Assembly (NCBI GenBank): GCA_020403425.1
Contig: JADBXR010000009.1
Location: forward strand, 1 to 64,000
Length of the DNA stretch: 64,000 bases
DNA from: Chitinophagaceae bacterium
Lineage (GTDB): Bacteria > Bacteroidota > Bacteroidia > Chitinophagales > Chitinophagaceae
Reading direction: 5' to 3'
Shown: piece after piece, positions 17,316-26,593 of the stretch
How the letters are laid out: the number at the start of each line of letters is the position of its first letter
How positions within the stretch are numbered: position 1 is the first letter of the stretch
The notes under the pieces: generated by a model
What the model saw: only the letters and a program-made list of their open reading frames with translations
Database searches by the model: none
Told to the model about the DNA's origin: nothing
Program-made: the position numbers and the translations under genes

Positions 17316-18572
17316 TTAGCGGTTTTCATTGATAAAGATACGCAAAAGGTTGAGCGCATTGGTAGCGGTGAGCTCAATGTTCCGTTTCCTGTCGTATCGG
17401 AACTGGAACAAACGGGTTTCTATTCTGTTCTCACCGGCCACTGCCACCCACACCATACCCACAGGTTTTTCAGGGGTGCCTCCATCCGGGCCCATGATAC
17501 CGCTTACGGCAATGGCATAGTCTGTTTGCATGATCTCTCTTACCGATGTTGCCATCCGTATCACAGTAGCTTCGCTTACCGCACCAACGGTCTGCAGTGT
17601 TTCCTCGCTCACCTGTAATACCTTTTGTTTGATGCGGTTATCATAACTCACCACACTTCCCGTAAAAAAGGCAGAGGATCCGGGATGACTGGTGAGCAAA
17701 TGGGCAATATAACCTCCTGTACAGCTTTCGGCGGTGGACAGGGTCTGACCTCTTTCTTTGAGCATACGCGATACCACCTGTTCCATCGTCAGGTCCTCGG
17801 CTACCACCAGGTGCTCTTTCACTCTTTCCTGGAACAGGTTAAAATGATGCGTGACCTCAGCGGCCAACTCGGTCTTATTGAATCCGAATGCCGTTAAACG
17901 TAATCTCACCATGCCATAGTTAGGCAGGTAGGCCAGTTTGATATGCGGAGGTAACGCTTCCTCCAGGTCCTGTATCAGGTTGGCCAGGAACGATTCGCCG
18001 ATGCCGGCAGTCAGCAGGGTACGGTGTTCAATGAAACCGGTCTGGAACAGTTCCGGTATCCGGGGCAGCACTTCATGGGTCATCAGCCATTTCATCTCAT
18101 GCGGTACCCCCGGAAGGGAAACGAAGACCGTACCTTCCTTGGTAAAGAGCATGCCGGGTGCTGTGCCCTGTTTATTCAGCAATACGGTACAGACATCCGG
18201 TACTTCGGCCTGTTTGGCATTACGCTCGATCATCGGCCGTTTGAGCAGGTTCTCAAATATATGGGTGATATGCTCCAGCGTAGGCTGGTGCACCACCATC
18301 TTTCCGCCAAAATAATCGCAGAGCAGGGGTTTGGTAATGTCGTCTGCCGTGGGGCCCAGTCCGCCGGTGATGATCACCAGTTTCACCTGCCGGCTTTCCT
18401 CATCCAGCGCCTGCCAGATATCTTCCCGTACATCACCCACGGCCACTCTGTGCTTGAGCAGGATCCCCATTTTGTTCAATTCCTGGGCTATCCAGGCACT
18501 GTTGGTATCGATCACCTGTCCGATCAATAATTCATCTCCAATCGTAATGATCGATGCAAAAACTTTTTCCAT
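17316..18572 (-). CDS. cinA: CinA family protein (NMN deamidase / competence-damage protein)
   Basis: 418 residues. The N-terminal MoCF-like domain at 1-170 (IITIGDELLIGQVIDTNSAW, ITGGLGPTADDITK) and the C-terminal deamidase domain at about 260-415 (LSTAESCTGGYIAHLLTSHP, AVSGIMGPDGGTPEKPVGMV) are both present, so this is the full two-domain form. CinA removes the amide of nicotinamide mononucleotide in pyridine-nucleotide recycling and often has ADP-ribose pyrophosphatase activity in the N-terminal domain. It is divergent from the PBP4 gene across 42 bp. Confidence 0.93.
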   Translation of the reverse strand: MEKVFASIITIGDELLIGQVIDTNSAWIAQELNKMGILLKHRVAVGDVREDIWQALDEESRQVKLVIITGGLGPTADDITKPLLCDYFGGKMVVHQPTLEHITHIFENLLKRPMIERNAKQAEVPDVCTVLLNKQGTAPGMLFTKEGTVFVSLPGVPHEMKWLMTHEVLPRIPELFQTGFIEHRTLLTAGIGESFLANLIQDLEEALPPHIKLAYLPNYGMVRLRLTAFGFNKTELAAEVTHHFNLFQERVKEHLVVAEDLTMEQVVSRMLKERGQTLSTAESCTGGYIAHLLTSHPGSSAFFTGSVVSYDNRIKQKVLQVSEETLQTVGAVSEATVIRMATSVREIMQTDYAIAVSGIMGPDGGTPEKPVGMVWVAVAGENRIETRLFQFRYDRKRNIELTATNALNLLRIFINENR

Positions 18573-18614
18573 AGTCTGCTTACGCTTAATTTTAATGCAA
18601 GGTAAAGGGCAAAT

Positions 18615-20006
18615 ATGAAAACAGCTTATTGGTTGATAGGTTTATTGGTCTGTTCATTTTCTTTGGCGGCACAGCCGGTACAGGATCGTCTTGCCAGGGC
18701 CGTTGAAAAACTACAGGCCGATGCACAGATGAAACATGCACTACTGGGTATGCGCGTGGTGAATGCAACGACAGGCGAAAAAGTATTTGAAGTAAATGCG
18801 CAAACAGGCTTAGCACCAGCAAGTTGTCAGAAGATCATTACCAGTGCGGCTGCCCTGGAACTGCTGGGGCCGGCATACCGTTATGAAACGGTGTTGGGCT
18901 ATACCGGTCGCATTACCCGCAATAAACTGCATGGGGATCTGTACCTGCAGGGCAGTGGCGACCCCAGCCTGGGCAGTTGGCGGTATGAGCCTACGAAAGA
19001 GGACCGGCAACTGCAACAGGTACTGACCCTGCTGCAGCAGAAAGATATCCGGAAAATGGAGGGGGAACTGATCGGACTGGCAGGTAAATGGGAGCAGGAG
19101 ACCCTGCCAGGTGGATGGATCTGGGACGATATCGGTAACTATTACGGGGCCGGTTCGGCGGCCTTGAACTGGCATGAGAACCAGTACGACCTTGTATTAC
19201 GTTCCGGCAGTGCGATCGGAGATACGGTAGCGGTAGTGGATGCGAGACCCGCTCCGGTGGGTGTGTCCCTGCAAAGCCAGGCGCTTGCAGCAGCCAAAGG
19301 CACGGGCGATAATGCCTATATCTACCTTCCTCCTTTTGCGAGCCAGGGTTTTGTACGTGGTACCATACCGGTTGAAGAGAAAGCTTTCGTGATAGCAGGT
19401 TCCTTTCCCGATCCCGCAATGCAATTGCTGTCCACCGTAAATGATTTCCTGGGCCGATCCGGTATTACCCCTGCCAGTTATAGGGTGTTATACGGCAAAA
19501 CCATACCGGGAGGACAGGAACTGGGAAAAATATATTCACCTCCGCTCGATAGCCTCAACTACTGGTTCATGCGGAAAAGCATCAATCTCTACGGAGAAGC
19601 TTTCCTGAAAACGATCGCCTTTGAAAGCACAGGGAAGGGGTCAACGGATAAGGGTGTTGAACTGGTGAAGAAATTCTGGAAAGAACGGGGCATTGAGGCT
19701 TCGGCTTTACGCATCATCGACGGCAGTGGTCTGTCCCCACAGAACCGTGTAACGGCCGATGCCCTGGTGGATGTTCTGCAATACGCCCGTGGCCGCAGCT
19801 GGTTCCCGGCTTTTTATGAGGCGCTGCCCCTGTTCAACCAGATGAAACTGAAAAGCGGGACCATTGGCGGGGCCAAAAGTTTTGCGGGATACCATACTGC
19901 AAAAGATGGAACCACCTATACAGTGGCCATCATCGTCAATAACTATGACGGCTCGGCGGGAGAGATGGTCCGGAAAATGTTCCAGGTACTGGATGAACTG
20001 AAATGA
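18615..20006 (+). CDS. dacB: D-alanyl-D-alanine carboxypeptidase/endopeptidase, PBP4 family
   Basis: 463 residues with a signal peptide (WLIGLLVCSFSLAAQ). The penicillin-binding triads of the S13 family are visible: SxxK as S70-CQ-K73 (APASCQKIITSAAALELLG), SxN as S-I-N in FMRKSINLYGEAF, and KTG-type K-S-G in KLKSGTIGGAKSFAGY. It trims or cleaves peptidoglycan cross-links in the periplasm. Length matches the family. Confidence 0.93.
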   Translation: MKTAYWLIGLLVCSFSLAAQPVQDRLARAVEKLQADAQMKHALLGMRVVNATTGEKVFEVNAQTGLAPASCQKIITSAAALELLGPAYRYETVLGYTGRITRNKLHGDLYLQGSGDPSLGSWRYEPTKEDRQLQQVLTLLQQKDIRKMEGELIGLAGKWEQETLPGGWIWDDIGNYYGAGSAALNWHENQYDLVLRSGSAIGDTVAVVDARPAPVGVSLQSQALAAAKGTGDNAYIYLPPFASQGFVRGTIPVEEKAFVIAGSFPDPAMQLLSTVNDFLGRSGITPASYRVLYGKTIPGGQELGKIYSPPLDSLNYWFMRKSINLYGEAFLKTIAFESTGKGSTDKGVELVKKFWKERGIEASALRIIDGSGLSPQNRVTADALVDVLQYARGRSWFPAFYEALPLFNQMKLKSGTIGGAKSFAGYHTAKDGTTYTVAIIVNNYDGSAGEMVRKMFQVLDELK

Positions 20007-20073
20007 TGAGCTATTGATTGCTATGAGCATCCTGCCAGGAAAGAAACGCCTTAACCTAAACAAACATATCTAC

Positions 20074-20502
20074 ATGAAAGAACAAAACTACCGTAACCAC
20101 ACACGTTATGTACCCGGGTTCCATTTTGTAACTTCTGTTGCCATACTGGCTTTGATGATCGGTTCTGTGATCACCGTGGTCCATTCTTCCGCAGAGAACC
20201 TGCATGCGGCACTGATGCTCTGCCTGACCAGTGTGATCTTCTGTTTCCTGTTCTGGTACACCCGCTCTTTTGCGTTAAAGGCGCAGGACAGGGCCATCAG
20301 GGCAGAAGAGAATTTCAGGCATTTTATCCTGACAGGTAAACCGCTGCCTGCAGGCATCCGTATGAGTCAGATCATTGCATTGCGCTTTGCCAGCGATGCG
20401 GAATTGCCCGCACTGGCCGAAAGGGCTGTGAAAGAAAACTTAAAAAGCAACGAGATCAAACAGGCCATCGTTCACTGGCGGGCCGATTTTCACAGGGTCT
20501 GA
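20074..20502 (+). CDS. DUF6526 family membrane protein
   Basis: 142 residues from the ATG at 20074; an in-frame ATG at 20014 gives a polar 20-residue extension with no family-like sequence. MKEQNYRNHTRYVPGFHF is followed by two membrane segments (FVTSVAILALMIGSVITVV and AALMLCLTSVIFCFLFWYT) and a cytosolic tail (ALKAQDRAIRAEENFRHF...). Function is unknown. The 3' end overlaps that of the convergent thioesterase gene by 13 bp. Confidence 0.8.
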   Translation: MKEQNYRNHTRYVPGFHFVTSVAILALMIGSVITVVHSSAENLHAALMLCLTSVIFCFLFWYTRSFALKAQDRAIRAEENFRHFILTGKPLPAGIRMSQIIALRFASDAELPALAERAVKENLKSNEIKQAIVHWRADFHRV

Positions 20503-20912
20503 CCGGTGAAAAAGGGAGCCAGTTTTTGCTTCAGGTCCTCCGGCATCCGACTCCGTTTGCCGGTATGGCTGTCGATAAAGAAAAGAACTACTTTCCCCGT
20601 GGTGAGTAGTTTTTTTCTTTCATTGTATACCTCGTGGTGAAATTCGATCTCATGTTGGTCTGGCAGTGTCCTCAGTTGTGTTTTAATGGTGATCAGGTCG
20701 TCGTAATGCGCAGGCCGTAAGAATTTGGCTTCCATGGACACCACCGGCATCCGTACGCCCATTTCCTCCATTTTCTTATACGTGAAACCCAGTTCCCGGA
20801 TGCATTCTGCACGTCCCACTTCAAAGTACTGGGCATAGTTGCCGTAATACACGATGTCCATCTGGTCTGTTTCGGCATAACGTACCCTTACCGTGGTGAT
20901 ATGTTCGTACAT
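20490..20912 (-). CDS. Hot-dog acyl-CoA thioesterase, YbgC/4HBT type
   Basis: 140 residues. VRYAETDQMDIVYYGNYAQY is the classical 4-hydroxybenzoyl-CoA thioesterase motif with the catalytic Asp of TDQMD, followed by YFEVGRAECIRELG. It hydrolyses acyl-CoA thioesters. In proteobacteria YbgC goes with Tol-Pal, but no tol gene is here. A full promoter (TTTG-21-TAAGTTTG) precedes it. Confidence 0.9.
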   Translation of the reverse strand: MYEHITTVRVRYAETDQMDIVYYGNYAQYFEVGRAECIRELGFTYKKMEEMGVRMPVVSMEAKFLRPAHYDDLITIKTQLRTLPDQHEIEFHHEVYNERKKLLTTGKVVLFFIDSHTGKRSRMPEDLKQKLAPFFTGQTL

Positions 20913-20930
20913 GGGAGCTTAATTTGTTGA

Positions 20931-20963
20931 CAAACTTACGCCGCTTATCTGTTTTTCCACAAA
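20931..20963 (-). promoter_or_regulatory. Promoter TTTG-21 nt-TAAGTTTG (thioesterase gene)
   Basis: On the minus strand a TTTG -33 box (20963-20960) and TAAGTTTG -7 box (20938-20931) are separated by 21 nt, the same spacing as in the pyrB promoter. The ATG is about 18 nt downstream of the -7 box. Confidence 0.65.
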
Positions 20964-21148
20964 TCATGGAATGATGTTTGCTTACAAAACCCGAATACTA
21001 CCTTTAAAACAGGTTTTCGCTTTTCATTAAGAAACTAACTGAAATCTTTGCCAGGCTTTTATCGTTTCCATGACCGGGAACGCTGGCAGCAGATCGTATG
21101 AGACGGGTCATACGTTACTATTTAACAGATGTAAACCTTCCTTGCTCT

Positions 21149-24100
21149 ATGAAGAAAAGTTTTCACATATTTCTCCTGGTACTGCTTTCTGGGTTCAGTG
21201 TGCAACTGCCGGCACAGTTCACCAAGATACACCTGGATGCGGATGCGGAGTTCAAGAATGCCAAAGATCTATACCAGAAAGAACAGTTCAGCCTGGCGTA
21301 TCCCGTGTTCAAGAAACTGTACAGCAATGGAACGGGGCAGGGGCAACTGCCCGATATGATCCGGCTGGAGAGCAGGTACTATTATATTATCTGCGGCCTG
21401 CAACTGAACGATAGCACGGCAGTACCGATGGCCCTGGATTTTATGGAACAGGAGAACCATCCCGCCCGCCTGCAGATGATGCATTTTCACCTGGGCGAAT
21501 ATTATTTCCGCAAACAGGACCTGGCCAGTGCACAGGTACAGTATGCGGCCAGCAATATTGCCAACCTGAGCAATCACGAGATCGCGGACATGAAATTTCA
21601 CCAGGCCTATGGTTATTTCATCACACAGCAGTTCGATAAGGCCAAACCCCTGTTCAATGCCATCCGGCAGTTGCCAAAGGATCCCAATTATATAGATGCG
21701 AACTATTATTTCGGTTTCATCTGCTTTAATGATAAGAATTATGCCTTGGCGCTGGAAAGTTTCCAGATAGCCGAGAAACTTCCCGAATACCAGCCGGTCG
21801 TTCCTTTTTATATTGCCGAGATCTACTATTTCAAAGGCGAGCGCGAAAAAGCGCTGGAATATGGCCTGGCGGCCTTACAGAAGAAAGGGTCCTTTTATGA
21901 CCTGCAGTTGAAACAGCTGGTGGGCCATCTGCTGTTCGAGAAACGTGAATTCGCCCGCGCCCTTCCTTACCTGCAGGAATATGTTTCTGCCAACCAGAAA
22001 GTAAGAAGGGAGGACCTGTATGAACTCTCTTATTGTTATTATGAGGCCAGGGAATGGTCGCGTTCGATAGAAGGATTCAAACAGCTGGGTGGCGCACAGG
22101 ACTCACTGGCGCAGAACAGCATGTACCTGCTGGCCGATGCCTACCTGAAGACCAACGACAAGTCCAATGCACGCACCGCCTTCCAGTTCTGCGCCGCCAA
22201 TAACAGCAACGTGGTGCAGAAAGAGGTATCGGCCTATCATTACGGCAAACTTTCCTATGAACTGGGGTATATGGATGCGGCTTTGCAGTCCTTCCAGTCA
22301 TTCATAGCAAACTATCCCGCATCAGCTTATAACCAGGAAGCCAGGGAACTGCTGGTGAATACCCTGGCCAATACCAGCAATTACAAAGCAGCTTTACAAC
22401 TGTATGAAAGCCTGGGTACGAAAAGCGACCAGGTGATCAAACTGTACCCTAGACTCTTGTACGGAAGTGCCGTTGAACTGATCAACGACCAGCAGATAGA
22501 CAAGGCTGATGCCCTGCTGACACGCGTGCTGCAGGTGCCGTACAACAATGCACAGTTGCCGCTGACCTATTTCTGGAAAGGGGAGATCGCTTACCGGAAA
22601 GGGCAGACAGAAGCTTCCATCGCGTTTTTCCAGAACTACCTGAAGAACCCGGTGATCAACGGAGAAGTGAACCTGGTGAACGCCAAATACAGCCTGGCAT
22701 ATGGCTACCTGAAGAACGAACAGTATGCGATGGCCCGCGACTATTTTGAACAGATCACCAGAACGGTGTCAGCCGCTTCAACACCCATTGAGCAGGATGC
22801 CTACCTGCGTGCCGCGGACTGTTATTTCATGGGGAAAGATTTTAAACAGTCCCTGAAGATGTATGAACAGGTGCTGGCGCAGCAATTGCCTTCAGCCGAT
22901 TATGCCCTATACCAGAAAGGGATCATCGCCGGCGCCACCAATAAGAACTCCGATAAGATCAGCCTGCTGCAATCGCTGGAAAGGAGATATCCGAATTCAG
23001 CATTGGTGCCCGATGCCAACCTGGAGATCGCTAATACCTACCTGGCAGATGAGAATTTTCAACAGGCGATCGTACCGCTGCAGAAACTGGTGAAAGATCC
23101 CAAAGCCTCCAGCATGGGGCCACAGGCTTATTTGAAACTGGGGGTGGTATATTTCAATATGGATAAGAACGACGAATCGCTTGCCAGCTTCCAGAAACTG
23201 GTGACCACTTATCCGGACACACAGGAGAGTAACGATGCCATCGAGTATATCCGCAACATCTTTGTGGAGAAACAGCAGCCGGGTGAGTTTGCGGCCTTCA
23301 TGAAACAGAATGGCAAACCGATCACACATACGGAAGAGGATTCGCTCACGTTCCGTTCTTCCATGCTCCGGTATGAGGCCCGTGATCTTGCCGCTGCGCG
23401 TACCGGTTTTGCTGATTACCTGAACAGGTTCCCGGATGGCAGGTATTCGCTCGAAGCCAATTATTTTACCGCGGAGATACAGGTGGCCAATAAGCTGAAT
23501 ACAGAAGCATTACCTTTTTATAAGGCGGTAGCCGACAGGGGACAGAGTCGATATGCAGAACGCAGTGCCCTGCAAACAGCCCGCATCTATTATTTTGACC
23601 TGAAGGACTATCCCAATGCGGCCAGGTATTTCACCCAACTGAAATCGATAGCGGCTCAGCAGGAGAACAGGCTGGAAGCCATGCGCGGTCTGTTGCGTTG
23701 CCAGTTCAAGGCGCAGCAATGGAAGGAAGCCGCTGCCAACGCCTCTGAACTGTTGCAGGAAAAAGGCATTGCCACCGACGACCGTATGATGGCCAGCATG
23801 GTAGTAGCCAAGAACCACCAGTTGGGTAATGAAACGGATGCGGCCATCTCAGCCTATAAACAGGTGATCGCTGCCGGAAAATCAGAATATGCGGCGGAAG
23901 CACAGTACCGCATTGCAGAGATACAACTGCAACAGAACAAACTGGCCGATGCGGAAAGATCCGCATTTGAAGTAATCAAAAAAATGGGGTCCTACGAGTT
24001 CTGGGTCACCAGGAGTTACATCCTGCTGGGTGACCTGTTCGTACAGCAGAAGGACTGGTTCAATGCAGAAGCCACTTTCAAAAGCATCGTGGAGAATGCC

Positions 24101-24190
24101 ACCATTGCAGAACTGAAGACAGAAGCACAGCAACGTCTGGACAAAGTGCTGACCGAGAAGAATAAAACCAATCAAGTTGAACAACAGTAA
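21149..24190 (+). CDS. Very large secreted tetratricopeptide-repeat protein
   Basis: About 1013 residues from the ATG at 21149, which gives a proper signal peptide (KSFHIFLLVLLSGFSVQLPAQ); the frame is open further upstream but that part is not signal-like. From residue 30 to the end it is a succession of TPR units (for example LAYPVFKKLYSNGTGQGQLP, ALESFQIAEKLPEYQPV, FQQAIVPLQKLVKDPKASS, AISAYKQVIAAGKSEYAAEA). It resembles periplasmic TPR scaffolds of Bacteroidota. The barrel gene starts 13 bp downstream, so the two are likely made together and may form an envelope complex. Promoter candidates are TACCTTTA and AATCTTTG in the 236-bp gap upstream. Confidence 0.88.
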   Translation: MKKSFHIFLLVLLSGFSVQLPAQFTKIHLDADAEFKNAKDLYQKEQFSLAYPVFKKLYSNGTGQGQLPDMIRLESRYYYIICGLQLNDSTAVPMALDFMEQENHPARLQMMHFHLGEYYFRKQDLASAQVQYAASNIANLSNHEIADMKFHQAYGYFITQQFDKAKPLFNAIRQLPKDPNYIDANYYFGFICFNDKNYALALESFQIAEKLPEYQPVVPFYIAEIYYFKGEREKALEYGLAALQKKGSFYDLQLKQLVGHLLFEKREFARALPYLQEYVSANQKVRREDLYELSYCYYEAREWSRSIEGFKQLGGAQDSLAQNSMYLLADAYLKTNDKSNARTAFQFCAANNSNVVQKEVSAYHYGKLSYELGYMDAALQSFQSFIANYPASAYNQEARELLVNTLANTSNYKAALQLYESLGTKSDQVIKLYPRLLYGSAVELINDQQIDKADALLTRVLQVPYNNAQLPLTYFWKGEIAYRKGQTEASIAFFQNYLKNPVINGEVNLVNAKYSLAYGYLKNEQYAMARDYFEQITRTVSAASTPIEQDAYLRAADCYFMGKDFKQSLKMYEQVLAQQLPSADYALYQKGIIAGATNKNSDKISLLQSLERRYPNSALVPDANLEIANTYLADENFQQAIVPLQKLVKDPKASSMGPQAYLKLGVVYFNMDKNDESLASFQKLVTTYPDTQESNDAIEYIRNIFVEKQQPGEFAAFMKQNGKPITHTEEDSLTFRSSMLRYEARDLAAARTGFADYLNRFPDGRYSLEANYFTAEIQVANKLNTEALPFYKAVADRGQSRYAERSALQTARIYYFDLKDYPNAARYFTQLKSIAAQQENRLEAMRGLLRCQFKAQQWKEAAANASELLQEKGIATDDRMMASMVVAKNHQLGNETDAAISAYKQVIAAGKSEYAAEAQYRIAEIQLQQNKLADAERSAFEVIKKMGSYEFWVTRSYILLGDLFVQQKDWFNAEATFKSIVENATIAELKTEAQQRLDKVLTEKNKTNQVEQQ

Positions 24191-24203
24191 AGCGGAACCA
24201 TAC

Positions 24204-26024
24204 ATGAAGTACCTCATCAGAACCCTGCTGATCTTTTTCCTGGTAGCTGTTGCTGCTGGCCCTTTGCAGGCACAGAAGAAAAAGAACCGCAAGAAGGCAA
24301 AAACGCAGAGAACGGTTTCTCAGAAAAAAAAGAAACTGCGTGGCAAGACCGCTACGGTGAGACCGGCTGCCAAAAAAACGGCAAAGACGACTGCGGCCAG
24401 ATCACAGGCGCAGGAAACTGTATCTGATAAGGGTAGCGTGTTACAGGGCCTGGGCGATACGGCTTCACCTAAAATGGTCACCATCACTTCGGCCTTCAAA
24501 CCCTACCTGAAGAATGCGGCCAAAGTGAATTTTACGGCGGCAACGCCGGTGATCGATTCATCGCGTATGGCAGTGAGTTATACGATCCCGTCGCAGAACC
24601 TGTTCTTCTCTTATCAGCCGGTGCCCATCAAACCTTTGGCATTGGCGGTGGACTCGGGTTATCTCTGGGAGAACAACCAATACATCAAAATAGGTGCCGG
24701 TAATTTCAGTTCCTACCTGGCCGAAGCGGCTTTGTCGTTCGGCGATGGCAAGACCAATATCACCACCATCAAAGGCAACTTCCTGACGTCTACCGGTCAC
24801 CTGTTTGCACAGCAGACAGCGAAATGGGGACTGGACCTGGTATCGATCCTGAACACCCGTACCGATCATGAGTGGACCACACATGCCTATTACCAGAGCA
24901 GCACGCAATACCAATATGGATACGAACCCGCAAGCCTGAACTTCAACAAGGAAGACCTGCTGGAGCGGTATTCTGCCATCGGCATTGACCTGGGCATGCA
25001 GTCCAAGAAAGCCAATGCATTTGGCATCACCTACCATCCGCAACTGAAACTGTATCGCTTCTTTGATAACAGGGAGGCGCATGAGAACAGCGTATGGCTG
25101 CAATTACCTGTCAACAAAACATTCGGTAAGAACCTGGGTTTCGATCTGGGCGTAACGGCAGATATGTCCACCGCCCGTTTTCCCCTGATACCAGCAGAGC
25201 GGGTACTGAAGAACAACCTGTATTATGTAAGTCCTTCGGTGCAGTTCCACAGCGGGTCGGTAAAGATCAATGCGGGTGTGCAGCCGTCCTGGGACAACAA
25301 AGCTTTTTCATTGCTGCCCAACCTGACAGCGCAGACAAGGCTGGCCGACCTGAACCTGGTACTGGAAGCAGGGTGGGTGGGCTATTACCAGAAGAACACA
25401 TTCCGCTCGCTGGCTGGGTTCAATCCGTGGATAGGGCCGCTGCTCAGTTTGGCCAATACCCGCATCACTGAACAGTATGCAGGTATCCGAGGCGCTTCCG
25501 GAGATCATTTCACTTACCAGGTAAAAGCTTCTCTGCTGAAATTGAAGAACCAGGCCTTGTTCCTGAACAATACCACGGATGGCAAAACCTTTGACGTGGT
25601 ATATGAGCCCGAGATGAATGCGGTGCGTTTGCACGGTGAGGTCGGGTACACGGTTCAGGAGAACGTATCTTTTTCGGCCGGCGCCAGTTTTACGGAATAC
25701 AGCAATCTCTCTGTTAACAGCAAAGCCTGGGGGCTGTTACCCCTGGAAGCCAATGGTTCGGTCAAATGGAAACTGCTGAAGGACCTGCAGGTGAAAGCGG
25801 ATGTGTATCTGTGGGATGGCAGCCAGTATCGCGACAAATCGATGCAGGCCAAAAAAGGGGCAGCCGTGGCCGATCTGAACCTGGGCGCTGAATTTGCCGT
25901 GATGCCGCGTTTGAACCTCTGGTTGCAGATGAATAACCTGCTCAATACCCGCTATCAACGCTGGAACCAATATAGCGTATTGGGTTTCACTGTTTTGGGA
26001 GGAGTTGTATATTCGTTCCGGTAA
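24204..26024 (+). CDS. Outer-membrane beta-barrel protein with very basic N-terminal tract
   Basis: 606 residues from the ATG at 24204. Signal peptide (LLIFFLVAVAAGPLQAQ), then about 50 residues dominated by Lys, Arg, Ala and Thr (KKKNRKKAKTQRTV, KKKKLRGKTATVRPAAKKTA), an unusual histone-H1-like composition for an exported protein. From about residue 110 the sequence is amphipathic strands typical of a TonB-receptor-like barrel without plug, ending VLGGVVYSFR with an aromatic near the end. It is coupled to the TPR gene upstream (13 bp) and the HU-like gene downstream (9 bp). The basic tract could bind peptidoglycan, LPS or DNA; this is conjecture. Confidence 0.82.
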   Translation: MKYLIRTLLIFFLVAVAAGPLQAQKKKNRKKAKTQRTVSQKKKKLRGKTATVRPAAKKTAKTTAARSQAQETVSDKGSVLQGLGDTASPKMVTITSAFKPYLKNAAKVNFTAATPVIDSSRMAVSYTIPSQNLFFSYQPVPIKPLALAVDSGYLWENNQYIKIGAGNFSSYLAEAALSFGDGKTNITTIKGNFLTSTGHLFAQQTAKWGLDLVSILNTRTDHEWTTHAYYQSSTQYQYGYEPASLNFNKEDLLERYSAIGIDLGMQSKKANAFGITYHPQLKLYRFFDNREAHENSVWLQLPVNKTFGKNLGFDLGVTADMSTARFPLIPAERVLKNNLYYVSPSVQFHSGSVKINAGVQPSWDNKAFSLLPNLTAQTRLADLNLVLEAGWVGYYQKNTFRSLAGFNPWIGPLLSLANTRITEQYAGIRGASGDHFTYQVKASLLKLKNQALFLNNTTDGKTFDVVYEPEMNAVRLHGEVGYTVQENVSFSAGASFTEYSNLSVNSKAWGLLPLEANGSVKWKLLKDLQVKADVYLWDGSQYRDKSMQAKKGAAVADLNLGAEFAVMPRLNLWLQMNNLLNTRYQRWNQYSVLGFTVLGGVVYSFR

Positions 26025-26033
26025 TTCAACACG

Positions 26034-26555
26034 ATGATGGAGCAACTCCTGCATAAATACCTTGTTTTACATGGACAGCTGGCCATACCTGAGCTGGGTA
26101 TCCTGTCCATTAAAAGACTGCATTCGGAACTGGATGTCCAGACCGGTCTGCGCACAGCGCCCCGGCCCATGGTGGTGTTCAGCACGGAGAGCCAGTCTGC
26201 ACCCGATAAGACATTGTATGATTTTCTCTCCAGGGAAACAGGATGCGACGAAACCTCCGCCATCCAGGATTTTCAAAACTTTGCCACCCGTTTTACTGCC
26301 GCATTGCGGCAACAGCAGACTGCGGTATTACCCGGTGTAGGGACCTTGTTTGCAGAAGGGAACGGCCATATCCGGTTCGAAGTAGCTACTGATCTGTCAG
26401 CCCTGCTTCCGCCGATCCTGCTGCCTGATGCAGCTTTGTTGTCGGATGCAGAACAGGAGGAAGAACCGGTATTGGACGAAGATGACAACTGGTGGTATTA
26501 TGCGCTGATCCTGCTGATACTGGGTGTTGGTGCGCTGATCTATTATTATATCTGA
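26034..26555 (+). CDS. CCDC81-type HU-domain protein with C-terminal membrane anchor
   Basis: 173 residues. The N-terminal half (LLHKYLVLHGQLAIPELGIL) and the middle (FQNFATRFTAALRQQQTAVL, then PGVGTLFAEGNGHIRFE) match the two HU-like domains of the CCDC81-type family in Bacteroidota, which often carry a C-terminal SPOR domain. Here there is an acidic linker and one membrane helix (YYALILLILGVGALIYYY) instead. Its place after the TPR and barrel genes points to a cell-envelope role. Confidence 0.78.
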   Translation: MMEQLLHKYLVLHGQLAIPELGILSIKRLHSELDVQTGLRTAPRPMVVFSTESQSAPDKTLYDFLSRETGCDETSAIQDFQNFATRFTAALRQQQTAVLPGVGTLFAEGNGHIRFEVATDLSALLPPILLPDAALLSDAEQEEEPVLDEDDNWWYYALILLILGVGALIYYYI

Positions 26556-26593
26556 ACCTATAGGACCGGTTGATCCTGTCCTGACCGAAATCT

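Noticed and set aside
20913-21148. A small gene in the gap before the TPR gene
   Set aside because: The short frames there have no start context or recognisable protein; only promoter-like boxes are supported.
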